From assembly GCA_902613185.1 (NCBI GenBank), contig CACMGP010000001.1, positions 310,001-374,000 of the forward strand: 64,000 nt of DNA, in the 5' to 3' direction. Made by a program: the position numbers and the translations under genes. This DNA comes from an uncultured Alphaproteobacteria bacterium (lineage in GTDB: Bacteria; Pseudomonadota; Alphaproteobacteria; HIMB59). Each line of letters begins with the position of its first letter. Position 1 is the first letter of the stretch. Below the pieces are notes generated by a model. The model did no database searches. It saw only the letters and a list, made by a program, of their open reading frames with translations, and was not told the origin of the DNA. Of the stretch, positions 1 to 9,344 are shown piece by piece.

Positions 1-63
1 CATTTTAAAAACCTCTTAAATAATTCTAAATTTCGTACCACATTATAGTTAATAATCAAATAA

Positions 64-774
64 TTAAATTAATGCTAAACCGCCATTTACGTGCAGAGTC
101 TGTCCAGTAATGTAATTAGCATCTTCAGAGCATAAAAAGCCTACTGCATTAGCAATATCATAAGAATTACCAAGTTTTTTCATAGGGATTCTCTCTAAAA
201 TAGTATTTTTTTGGTCATCATTGAGTTTATCAGTCATGTTAGACTGAATAAAACCAGGAGCTACACTATTAACTGTAATATTTCTTGTTGATAATTCTAA
301 AGCAAGAGATTTTACAAGCCCCGAGATAGCTGCTTTTGATGCAGTGTAGTTAGCTTGGCCTGGATTACCAGTATAAGCAACTACAGATGAAATAAATACA
401 ACTCTACCAAATTTCTTCTTTACCATTTTTTTTGTAAAATGCTTTAATAAATGGAAAGATGAATTTAAATTAACATTAATCACATTATTCCAATCGTCCG
501 TGGACATTCTTAAAAAAATATTATCCTTGTTTAGTCCTGCATTTAAAACAAGATAATCTATATCGAAATTAAAGATTTCATCTAAATTTAAGTCTCCAAT
601 ATTATTCAGATTTAATTCTTTGAATTTTATGTAATCTTGGTTGGATTTTACCTTACTCATATTTGTAGTTGTTGAGTAAATTTCTTTACAGCCATTTTTA
701 TTGAAGTGATCACATATAGAACTACCAATGCTGCCAGTACCACCAGTTACTAATAAATTTCTATTATTAAACAT
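64..774 (-). CDS. fabG: 3-oxoacyl-ACP reductase FabG (SDR family); start moved to the MFNNRN Met
   Basis: LLVTGGTGSIG Rossmann motif, NAG, and YTASK catalytic motif; next to fabD. Confidence 0.9.
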   Translation of the reverse strand: MFNNRNLLVTGGTGSIGSSICDHFNKNGCKEIYSTTTNMSKVKSNQDYIKFKELNLNNIGDLNLDEIFNFDIDYLVLNAGLNKDNIFLRMSTDDWNNVINVNLNSSFHLLKHFTKKMVKKKFGRVVFISSVVAYTGNPGQANYTASKAAISGLVKSLALELSTRNITVNSVAPGFIQSNMTDKLNDDQKNTILERIPMKKLGNSYDIANAVGFLCSEDANYITGQTLHVNGGLALI

Positions 775-1675
775 TATCAATGTCCTCAGTAGAGCAAAAT
801 GAAAATTTTTCACCTTTAAAATCTTTTGGTAAAAAGTTCAATAATGTTTTTTTTGGCCCAATTTCAACAAATGTATTAATTTCATCATTTAGGATTTTCT
901 TGATAGTGTCTGACCACATAACTGGTGAGTATATCTGAAGTGATAATTGGTTACTATAATATTTTTCTGATAAATTTTTATAATTAACAAGTTCGTGATT
1001 AGAAATTAAATCTATATTAATTTTTTTAAATAAATAATTTTTAATTTTATCGCTAAACATTTTTGCGCTATCTCTCATTAAATCAGAATGAAATGGTGCT
1101 GAAACATTTAATTGTATAAATTTACCAATCTGATTTTGTTCTTTGAATTGATTGACGGAGTCTTTAAGTCCACAAATGACTATTTGTCTATCAGAATTAT
1201 AATTTGCAATATATACACCATCACCAAATATAGACTGATCAATCTTTAAATCTTCTTTTTTTAAGATTGCATACATCGCATATTTACTAGGATCTGAAAC
1301 AATTGACATTGAGTCACCTCTACATTTAACTAGCTTAAGCATTTCCTCAAAATTTAGTGACTCAGCAAAATACAATGCACAATATTCACCCAAAGAATGA
1401 CCTGCTAGTATTATTTTAGAGAAATTTTTATGCAAATAATCTCTGCAAAGATCAATTACTATTGAGCTAAAAACAAAAATCATTGGTTGGCTGTATTGAG
1501 TTAAGTTTAATAAATTTGGGTCTTTTTGAGCCTTTAATAGATCATAGCCTAGTATTTTTGAGCTTATATCATACCTTTCTTTTACCCAATCGAACTTTTC
1601 TAAAAAATCAGTACCCATTTCAGAAAATTGTGAGCCTTGACCAGTAAAAAGCAAAGAAAGATTTTTATTTGACAT
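767..1675 (-). CDS. fabD: Malonyl-CoA:ACP transacylase FabD; start moved to MSNKNLSLLFTGQGSQ
   Basis: FTGQGSQ N-terminus, AGHSLGEY nucleophile elbow, APFHSDLM. Confidence 0.9.
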   Translation of the reverse strand: MSNKNLSLLFTGQGSQFSEMGTDFLEKFDWVKERYDISSKILGYDLLKAQKDPNLLNLTQYSQPMIFVFSSIVIDLCRDYLHKNFSKIILAGHSLGEYCALYFAESLNFEEMLKLVKCRGDSMSIVSDPSKYAMYAILKKEDLKIDQSIFGDGVYIANYNSDRQIVICGLKDSVNQFKEQNQIGKFIQLNVSAPFHSDLMRDSAKMFSDKIKNYLFKKINIDLISNHELVNYKNLSEKYYSNQLSLQIYSPVMWSDTIKKILNDEINTFVEIGPKKTLLNFLPKDFKGEKFSFCSTEDIDNV

Positions 1676-1707
1676 AGTTAAATTATATCTGTAGACACTC
1701 TTTTTAC

Positions 1708-2037
1708 ATGAGTAACATATATGAAACAACAATTATAGTAAAACCTGACTTGGCTAATGATCAGATGAAAAGTCTTAACAATTCTATTGATCAATTCTTT
1801 TCTGAAAATAATGTTTCTATAGGCTATAAAGAAGATTGGGGTATTAAAAATTTAAAATCAGCTATAAATAAATACTCAAAGGGTTCTTTTAAATTTATGC
1901 GGTATGATGCTTCATCTGACTTTCCAAAAAAACTAGATGTTTTTTTAAAATTTAACACCGACTGTCTTCGATATCTTATTACAAAATCACTTAATGGGCT
2001 TGAAGATATTACCCCTCTGGCAAATAAAGATAACTAA
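1708..2037 (+). CDS. rpsF: 30S ribosomal protein bS6
   Basis: S6-like sequence (YETTIIVKPDL, WGIKNLKSAINKYSKGSF) and rpsF-rpsR-rplI order. Confidence 0.9.
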   Translation: MSNIYETTIIVKPDLANDQMKSLNNSIDQFFSENNVSIGYKEDWGIKNLKSAINKYSKGSFKFMRYDASSDFPKKLDVFLKFNTDCLRYLITKSLNGLEDITPLANKDN

Positions 2038-2225
2038 TGAAAAAAAACTTGAACATTTCGCATGAAGAATTAATGAAGATTGACTACAAACATACTCATA
2101 TTCTTAAAAAATTCACTAATGAAAACGGTAAAATCATTCCTCAAAGAGTGACAAATATGTCTAGATCTTTACACACAAAAATTACTAAGGCCATTAAGCA
2201 GGCACGATTTTTATCATTGATTTAA
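2037..2225 (+). CDS. rpsR: 30S ribosomal protein bS18 (short)
   Basis: Core S18 motif IDYKHTHILKKFTNENGKIIPQRVTNMS...QARFLSLI. Confidence 0.9.
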   Translation: MKKNLNISHEELMKIDYKHTHILKKFTNENGKIIPQRVTNMSRSLHTKITKAIKQARFLSLI

Positions 2226-2229
2226 TAGT

Positions 2230-2688
2230 ATGGCTAGAGTTGTTGTTTTAGAAAAATTCAAAAAAAACTGGGATATAGGTTCTATAGTTAATGTTAAAGA
2301 CGGCTACGCTAGAAACTACCTAATTCCGAATGGAAAAGCTAAATTTGCAACAGAAAAAAATATCAAAGAGATAAAATCACTAGAAAAAAGTCTTTTAGAA
2401 AAAGACCAAGAAAACAAAACTAATGCTAATAGCACTGCCTCAAAAATTAATGAATTGAAATTAACAAAAGAGATTGCAGCCAAAGAAAACGGTGAATTGT
2501 ATGGATCTTTGAGTGTATCTGATATAGTTAACTTTTTAAGCGAAAAAGATATAAATATTCAAAAAAAGTCAGTTAAACTCGGAAACAAAATTAAAACCAC
2601 TGGTGAGTACTCAGTAGAAATAGATCTGCACCCAGAAGTAAACTGTTCACTTGATATTGAGATCTTATCCCCTAAAACTTCGTCCTAA
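2230..2688 (+). CDS. rplI: 50S ribosomal protein bL9
   Basis: Typical L9 N-terminus VVVLEKFKKNWDIGSIVNVKDGYARNYLIPNGKA. Confidence 0.93.
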   Translation: MARVVVLEKFKKNWDIGSIVNVKDGYARNYLIPNGKAKFATEKNIKEIKSLEKSLLEKDQENKTNANSTASKINELKLTKEIAAKENGELYGSLSVSDIVNFLSEKDINIQKKSVKLGNKIKTTGEYSVEIDLHPEVNCSLDIEILSPKTSS

Positions 2689-2727
2689 GACTATCTTTTT
2701 TCAAAATTATAAATAACCTTGCATTAG

Positions 2728-4149
2728 ATGCAAAAGAATTTTGAGAGTTTGAAAGACAATGATATCGAAATAATTATTATTGCTTATCTGCTCAAGCACC
2801 CTGATTTAATTGATACACATTTTGAACACTTAGATAATTCTTTGTTTGCAAATGTTGAAAATTTAAAAATTTTTAATATCTTACTAGATTTTCATAAATC
2901 ACAAAAAAATGTCTCAATTGACACTATAAAGAATTATATTCCAGATATTCAATCCAAAACTCATAAGGAACTTTCTTTTCAGATAGATCAAATTGTTTTT
3001 TCAAACAATATTTTTTTAAATTATGTAGAAACTCTTCAAGAATTGCATTTAAGGAGAGAGCTTTTTAAAATTACACAACATAAAAATAATGAATCAACTA
3101 CATTTGAAACATCCAACTCCATTAATGATATTTTTTTAGACCTTGAGAAAAAATTATTTGATTTATCTAATTTTAAAAAAGATAATTATGAATTTAGGGA
3201 TTTTGCCTCAGTCACAAAAGCCTCTCTTCAATTAATAGAAAGGGCTTTTAAAAAGAAAGGTAAATATTCTGGAATTGTTTCAGGTTTTGTTGACTTGGAT
3301 AATATGCTAGGAGGTTTACAAAATTCTGATTTAATTATTCTTGCAGGTAGGCCCTCAATGGGTAAAACTGCTCTTGCTACAAATATAGCTTTTAATGCTG
3401 CTAAGTATTTTTCTCAAGAGGATGATAAAGGTTCTGTTGTAATGTTTTCTTTAGAAATGTCTGCCGAGCAAATTGGTTTGAGAATTTTAGCTGAGCAATC
3501 AAGAATACCAAGTGATAAGCTTCGTAAAGGTGAACTTAATGAAAAAGACTCACTTAATCTTTCAAGTACATACCAAGAAATTAATAATTTAAACTTCTTT
3601 TTTGATGATAGTCCAAACTTAACTGTTTCAGAATTAAGATCTAAACTCAGAAGGTACAAAAATAATTATAATATCAAACTAGTCTTAATTGATTATTTGC
3701 AATTGATAAAGCCAGAGGGTAATAAAGATAATAGAGTAAATGAGTTATCTGAAATAACTAGAAATTTAAAACAATTAGCAAAAGAATTTGACTTGCCCGT
3801 CATATCTCTGTCTCAACTTTCGCGTCAAGTTGAAAATAGAGATGATAAAAGACCTTTACTCTCAGATTTAAGAGAATCAGGTAGTATCGAACAAGATGCA
3901 GATGTTGTGATGTTTATATATAGAGAGAGTTACTACTTACAAAGAAACGAACCAACTAGAGGTACAGATGAAACACAAGAGTCATATCAGAAAAAACATG
4001 ACTCATGGAAAGATAGAAATGAGGAAGTTTTTAACAAAGCCGAATTAATTGTTGCAAAACAAAGAAATGGCCCTACTGGTAAGATTGATTTATACTTTGA
4101 TGACAAATATACCAAATTCTTGGGAACTGAAAAAAATGCAATAAATTAA
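2728..4149 (+). CDS. dnaB: Replicative DNA helicase DnaB
   Basis: GRPSMGKTALA Walker A, LVLIDYLQLI, SQLSRQVENRDDKRPLLSDLRESGSIEQDAD. Confidence 0.95.
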   Translation: MQKNFESLKDNDIEIIIIAYLLKHPDLIDTHFEHLDNSLFANVENLKIFNILLDFHKSQKNVSIDTIKNYIPDIQSKTHKELSFQIDQIVFSNNIFLNYVETLQELHLRRELFKITQHKNNESTTFETSNSINDIFLDLEKKLFDLSNFKKDNYEFRDFASVTKASLQLIERAFKKKGKYSGIVSGFVDLDNMLGGLQNSDLIILAGRPSMGKTALATNIAFNAAKYFSQEDDKGSVVMFSLEMSAEQIGLRILAEQSRIPSDKLRKGELNEKDSLNLSSTYQEINNLNFFFDDSPNLTVSELRSKLRRYKNNYNIKLVLIDYLQLIKPEGNKDNRVNELSEITRNLKQLAKEFDLPVISLSQLSRQVENRDDKRPLLSDLRESGSIEQDADVVMFIYRESYYLQRNEPTRGTDETQESYQKKHDSWKDRNEEVFNKAELIVAKQRNGPTGKIDLYFDDKYTKFLGTEKNAIN

Positions 4150-4157
4150 AATCTCAA

Positions 4158-4925
4158 ATGAAATTGATTGAAAATATTGGAAATATTCAAATAAAATTAT
4201 TCTCTAATTTAGGTAAGTTTATTTTATTTATTATATTTTTTTTTAGATATTTATTTAAACCCAAATTCTATTTTAAAAATAATTTATACTATTTTGGTAA
4301 AATATTTATTTCATCAATACCTATAATTGCTTTAACTGGAATTTTTTCTGGAATGGTTCTTGCCTTACAATCTTATACTGGTTTCTCAAGATTCTCTGCT
4401 GAGTCAGCAATACCTAATATAGTAGTTTTAACTTTAACAAGAGAATTAGGACCAGTTTTAACAGGTCTTATGATTTCAGCAAGAGTCGGATCTTCTATTG
4501 CTGCAGAAATAGCTACAATGAAGGTAACTGAACAAATTGATGCTCTTAAAACGCTAAATACAAATTATTATAATTATCTTGTAACACCTCGTGTTTTATC
4601 TTTAACTTTAGCTTTACCAATATTTGTGACATTGGTAGATTTTATTGGGGTTATGGGAGGATATTTAGTATCAGTTCACAGACTTGGGTTTGATGATAAT
4701 TTGTACTTATTAAACACACTTGATTTTTTAAATTTAGGAGACTATCTATCTGGGGTTTTTAAAGCAATAGCTTTTGGTTTTATTATATCAATAGTAAGTT
4801 GCTATAGTGGTCTATTCTCAGATAAAGGTGCATTTGGTGTAGGTTCTGCTACAACAAATGCAGTTGTAGTTTCTTCAATTCTTATATTATCATCAAATTA
4901 TTTTCTTACAGAATTGTTCTTCTAA
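4158..4925 (+). CDS. mlaE: MlaE/YrbE-type lipid ABC transporter permease
   Basis: TRELGPVLTGLMISARVGSSIAAEIATMKVTEQIDAL motif. Confidence 0.9.
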   Translation: MKLIENIGNIQIKLFSNLGKFILFIIFFFRYLFKPKFYFKNNLYYFGKIFISSIPIIALTGIFSGMVLALQSYTGFSRFSAESAIPNIVVLTLTRELGPVLTGLMISARVGSSIAAEIATMKVTEQIDALKTLNTNYYNYLVTPRVLSLTLALPIFVTLVDFIGVMGGYLVSVHRLGFDDNLYLLNTLDFLNLGDYLSGVFKAIAFGFIISIVSCYSGLFSDKGAFGVGSATTNAVVVSSILILSSNYFLTELFF

Positions 4926-5629
4926 TGAAAATAGAAATTCAAAATCTAAAAAAGAAATTTAATAAAAATTATGTATTAAAAGATATAAGTCTTACTATAG
5001 AAAAAAATAAATCTACAATAATATTAGGTCAGTCAGGATGTGGAAAATCAGTATTAATAAAAACTATTTATCAATTATTTAAAATTGATAGTGGTTCAAT
5101 TTTATATGATGGTAAGTCTGAAGTTGATATTGATAAATTTAGTATGCTATTTCAATATGGCGCTCTATTTGATAGTTTGAAAATATCTGAAAATATTGCA
5201 TTTACTGATTATATAAATAATAAAACAAACTTTCATAAAAAAGTATTTTCTCTTATGAATGATGTAGGTTTAGATAAATCAATATTTGACAGATACCCCT
5301 CAGAAATATCTGGTGGAATGAAAAAGAGAGTTGCATTTGCTAGAGCTCTATATAAAAATCCTAAGGTAATTTTCCTTGATGAGCCAACAACAGGACTAGA
5401 CCCTATTAATAGCGATAAAATTAATGATTTAATCTTAAAGGTCATCACCAAAAGAAAGGTGACTGCTGTTTCAATAACACATGATATTAAAAGTGCTATC
5501 AGAACAGGAGATAATTATTATTTCATTCATGATGGAATTATAAAAGATAAAGGAGATTGCAAAAAAATTTTAAAAACAAAAAATAAAATATTCAAAGCTT
5601 TTATAGACGGAGCAGATTTAAAATATTAA
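4925..5629 (+). CDS. mlaF: MlaF-type ABC transporter ATP-binding protein
   Basis: GQSGCGKS Walker A, SGGMKKR signature, DEPTTGLDP; overlaps mlaE stop. Confidence 0.9.
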   Translation: MKIEIQNLKKKFNKNYVLKDISLTIEKNKSTIILGQSGCGKSVLIKTIYQLFKIDSGSILYDGKSEVDIDKFSMLFQYGALFDSLKISENIAFTDYINNKTNFHKKVFSLMNDVGLDKSIFDRYPSEISGGMKKRVAFARALYKNPKVIFLDEPTTGLDPINSDKINDLILKVITKRKVTAVSITHDIKSAIRTGDNYYFIHDGIIKDKGDCKKILKTKNKIFKAFIDGADLKY

Positions 5630-6192
5630 TGAATCTCTCAAATTTAAATTATCTTGATTACTCATATCTAATATTATTGATATTGTTTGCAGTCTTTTTT
5701 GGTATCAAAGGTGCAACTAGATCTATTAGTTATAGTCTTAAAATCATTTTATCAATATCCATACCATTTATATTTTATAAAAGGGTGCTTAATTTTTTTT
5801 TAGAAAAATTAAATATTGAATATTTATTCACTTTATATGATAAAAATGCAATTTTTTTAGAGATTATATCTTTTATTGTTCTTTTTTTAATAACCTATAT
5901 TATTTTTTCGATCTTAGAAAAGGCTTTAAATTTAAAGTCGCCATCTCAGCTAGAATTTAAAATTTTAGATATAATAGTTGGTTCTCTTTATGGGATAATT
6001 TTATTTTCAGTTCTATTTTATTTTTCTTATGTTGCTTTTTTTAAAAATTATATAAACGATAAAAACAAAATCATAAAATTTAATATTTCAATATATGAAA
6101 ACCTTATGTATAAAGACCAAAAGGTTGAAAATGAAAATAAAAAAGACCAATCTAGTAAAGAAAAAAATAATGATAAAAAAGAACTCTACTAA
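5629..6192 (+). CDS. CvpA-family membrane protein
   Basis: Multi-TM hydrophobic protein directly upstream of purF, CvpA-like topology. Confidence 0.75.
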   Translation: MNLSNLNYLDYSYLILLILFAVFFGIKGATRSISYSLKIILSISIPFIFYKRVLNFFLEKLNIEYLFTLYDKNAIFLEIISFIVLFLITYIIFSILEKALNLKSPSQLEFKILDIIVGSLYGIILFSVLFYFSYVAFFKNYINDKNKIIKFNISIYENLMYKDQKVENENKKDQSSKEKNNDKKELY

Positions 6193-7621
6193 AGTTAGAG
6201 AAGAATGTGGTGTTTTTGGTATTTCTAATATTAATGATGCTTCAGCTTTGGCAGCTTTGGGTTTGCATGCACTTCAACACAGAGGTCAAGAAGGTTGTGG
6301 GATAGTTTCTTATGATGGCAAAAATTATTATTCTGAAAAAAGATTTGGTCTTGTAGGAGATAATTTCAATAATGAAGATACAATTAAGAAATTACCTGGT
6401 AATTATGCTATTGGGCATAACAGATATAGTACAACTGGGGGTAAAATATTAAGAAATGTTCAACCTTTTTTTGCAGACACTAATGCTGGTGGTATAGGGG
6501 TCTCTCATAATGGTAATTTTACAAATGCAATTACATTAAGAAAAGAACTAGTTAAAGACGGAGCAATTTTTTATACAACATCAGACTCTGAAACGATAGT
6601 TCAGCTTATAGCTAGATCAAAAAAAGAGAAAAATATTGATAAAATTATCGAAGCAATTTCTCAAATACAAGGAGGCTATGCCTTGGTGATGCTTACTAAA
6701 GATGTTCTCATTGGAGCTAGAGATATATATGGGATCAGACCATTGGTAGTAGGTAAAATAAATAATTCATATGTTTTGGCATCTGAAACATGTGCTCTTG
6801 ATATTATAGGAGCAGAATTTATTAGGGAAGTTGAAAACGGCGAAACGGTTTATATTGAAAATAATGAATTACATAGTCTCAAACCCTTTGGTGATCACAA
6901 ACCTCGTCCTTGTGTATTTGAATATATATATTTTGCAAGACCAGATAGTATTTTAAGAGGGAAAACAGCTTATGAGTATAGAAAAAATTTAGGAAGAGAG
7001 TTAGCAAAAGAGGATAATGTGGACGCAGAGTTAGTTGTGCCAGTTCCAGACTCAGGAAATGCAGCTGCTATAGGTTATAGTCAACAAAAGAAAATTAATT
7101 TTGATTTAGGTTTAATTAGAAATCATTATGTTGGAAGAACTTTTATAGAACCTGGCCAAAAAATAAGAAGTTTGGGTGTCAAACTAAAATTAAATGCTAA
7201 CAGAAGTTCTATTGAAAATAAAAAAATTATATTAGTAGATGACTCTTTAGTTCGCGGTACAACTTCTCATAAAATTGTGAAGATGTTGTATGATGCAGGA
7301 GCTAAAGAAGTCCATTTAAGAATAGCCTGTCCTGAAATCAAATTCCCTGATTTTTATGGCGTTGATATGCCTACAAAAAAGGAATTGTTGGCAGCAAATA
7401 AAAGTGTTGAAGAAATATGTGATTATGTGAAAGCGAAAAGTTTAAAATTTTTATCTTTAGATGGGTTATACATAGCTCTTGGTTATCTAAAAAGAGATAA
7501 TAATAGGCCTCAATTGACAGATCACTACTTTACAGGCGATTATCCGATCAAACTAATTGATCAATTAGGAGATAATAAAATTACTCAACTATCTCTTCTA
7601 AGCTCTGGATCAAATATTTAA
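6170..7621 (+). CDS. purF: Amidophosphoribosyltransferase PurF; likely start at the Met of MIKKNSTKVREECGVFG, overlapping cvpA
   Basis: EECGVFGI Ntn nucleophile, LGLHALQHRGQEGCGI, PRTase motif IILVDDSLVRGTTSHKIV. Confidence 0.95.
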   Translation: MIKKNSTKVREECGVFGISNINDASALAALGLHALQHRGQEGCGIVSYDGKNYYSEKRFGLVGDNFNNEDTIKKLPGNYAIGHNRYSTTGGKILRNVQPFFADTNAGGIGVSHNGNFTNAITLRKELVKDGAIFYTTSDSETIVQLIARSKKEKNIDKIIEAISQIQGGYALVMLTKDVLIGARDIYGIRPLVVGKINNSYVLASETCALDIIGAEFIREVENGETVYIENNELHSLKPFGDHKPRPCVFEYIYFARPDSILRGKTAYEYRKNLGRELAKEDNVDAELVVPVPDSGNAAAIGYSQQKKINFDLGLIRNHYVGRTFIEPGQKIRSLGVKLKLNANRSSIENKKIILVDDSLVRGTTSHKIVKMLYDAGAKEVHLRIACPEIKFPDFYGVDMPTKKELLAANKSVEEICDYVKAKSLKFLSLDGLYIALGYLKRDNNRPQLTDHYFTGDYPIKLIDQLGDNKITQLSLLSSGSNI

Positions 7622-8107
7622 TTGTCTATTAATCAAGTCTTAATAATTTTAAATGGTGAAGATAAAACCGTCTTATTGGAAAAATCAAATAAAATTGTCT
7701 TAGCAAAAAAAAAACAAGAGAATATTGCTCATGACCATACCCTACTTCAGACAAATTTTGACTCTTTAGAGGATTTAATCAAAGCAAATGCAATAATAAA
7801 AAATCAATTTTCAAAAATTGATGAATTGGTCATTGTTTATAGGGACATTTATTTAAATATGATCACTTATCAATACGACTACAATCATATTAAACAAAAT
7901 TACCAAGAGTTAATGAACATTATCTATTTTATAAATTTACTTGTTCCATTACTTAAAGACGAATTTAGGTTTATTTTATCTTTTGAAAAAGATAATCATT
8001 TCAAGGTTCATTTAAATAATTTTAAGATGTCTTTAATAAAATATCTAGAGTCATTAAAAGTAGATTTACAAAAATCAATTAATATAGATATCAAAATATT
8101 AAATTAA
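7622..8107 (+). CDS. Uncharacterised 161-aa protein; candidate degenerate/truncated short-chain dehydrogenase
   Basis: TTG start immediately after purF. C-terminal half aligns by eye with the SDR pattern (MNIIYFINLLVPLLK; LNNFKMSLIKYLESLKVDLQKSINIDIKIL against YTASKAAISGLVKSLALELSTRNITVNSV). Confidence 0.6.
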   Translation: MSINQVLIILNGEDKTVLLEKSNKIVLAKKKQENIAHDHTLLQTNFDSLEDLIKANAIIKNQFSKIDELVIVYRDIYLNMITYQYDYNHIKQNYQELMNIIYFINLLVPLLKDEFRFILSFEKDNHFKVHLNNFKMSLIKYLESLKVDLQKSINIDIKILN

Positions 8108-9344
8108 AATTTACTCCTTTGAGATTTAATTCTCTAATTAATATTTTTGATAAATAACTCTTAATATGAGGTTTGATATTATTTTTTTTAAAATTACATG
8201 AAATTTTGAAATAATTTTTTTGATTAACTGTAAAAGCAGTAATGAAGTAAATTTTAAACTCCTTGGAATTTTTCTGTATTTTCCCTAATTCTCCATGAAT
8301 TGATTTAATTATTTTATTTAAATAAGAAGTTTTAAAAAAAAACTTGTTGTGTAATTGATTATTTACTATTTGAAGTATTTTTGATTTAGAGGATTTTAAT
8401 GCAGAAATAAAATATATGTTCAAAGAGGAATAATAATTATGATTTGATGAGAGATAATTAAGAAATTTGTGCTGATATAAAGTTTTATTATCAATTAAGT
8501 CAATTTTATTAACTAGCACTAAAAAAGGTTTATTTCTTCTAGATAAAGATCCTATTAATGATAGATCTAATCTTGACTCAGAATTAGCGTCTAGTAGTAG
8601 TATAATCAACGATGATTTTTTTATAAAATATTCTGATTGCTCTAAAGAGAGTTTTTCAAAATCATAATTTTTTCTCTTGGATCTACTTCTAATAAAACCA
8701 GCAGTATCAATAAATTCTAATATTTGATTTTTATACTGAATATCCCAATTTACTGAGTCACGGGTTGTATGAAGATGAGGTGAGGTCTTAGAAAAGGATA
8801 AATTCATTATTTTATTAAAAAGCGTTGATTTTCCAGTATTTTCTTTACCAAAAATAGCAATTGTTTTTTTATTTACATTTTTAACATTTAGGTTTTGTTT
8901 TTTATTTTTATTAGAGAGATACTTTTTTAATAACGAAAAGTTATCAGCATAATTTGTAAAATTTTCATTAAATAAATTTGATATGTAATCTTTTTCATCA
9001 ATCCTTTTAAATGAGAAAAGCAAAATGTTATAATTTTTAGAGTGTAATTGTTTACATATTTTTAAATCCTCATTAGTAAAAGATGAGATTAAATAAATAA
9101 ATTCTATATTTTCCAATTTTAGCGTTGAAATTTTATTAAGAAGGTTTGTAAAATCACTAAATTTATAAAAACCTGGAGTATCGTAAATATTATATTCAAA
9201 TTTTTCTGATAATATATTTTTCCTAATAACATCAATTGTAGTATTAGCTTTTGGATTAGAAATAGTCTTATGAGTTTTAGAAAAAAGATTAAAGAGGTGA
9301 GACTTACCCTCATTTACTTTGCCAATAATAAAATAATTATTCAC
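8091..9344 (-). CDS. der: Ribosome-biogenesis GTPase Der/EngA-like, diverged
   Basis: Two GTPase domains (GKVNEGKS..., GKENTGKSTLFN, DTAGF, NKID) and C-terminal KH-like region; next to bamB. Confidence 0.87.
   Translation of the reverse strand: MNNYFIIGKVNEGKSHLFNLFSKTHKTISNPKANTTIDVIRKNILSEKFEYNIYDTPGFYKFSDFTNLLNKISTLKLENIEFIYLISSFTNEDLKICKQLHSKNYNILLFSFKRIDEKDYISNLFNENFTNYADNFSLLKKYLSNKNKKQNLNVKNVNKKTIAIFGKENTGKSTLFNKIMNLSFSKTSPHLHTTRDSVNWDIQYKNQILEFIDTAGFIRSRSKRKNYDFEKLSLEQSEYFIKKSSLIILLLDANSESRLDLSLIGSLSRRNKPFLVLVNKIDLIDNKTLYQHKFLNYLSSNHNYYSSLNIYFISALKSSKSKILQIVNNQLHNKFFFKTSYLNKIIKSIHGELGKIQKNSKEFKIYFITAFTVNQKNYFKISCNFKKNNIKPHIKSYLSKILIRELNLKGVNFNLIF

Noticed and set aside
6095-6170. Upstream start for purF at 6095 as an N-terminal extension
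   Set aside because: The extra residues are Lys-rich and come from reading cvpA's 3' end in another frame; the ATG at 6170 leaves a short propeptide before the catalytic Cys, as in other PurF proteins.
9119-9313. 64-aa minus-strand ORF in another frame of der
   Set aside because: AT-rich alternate frame; Der's N-terminal G domain is encoded in the main frame.
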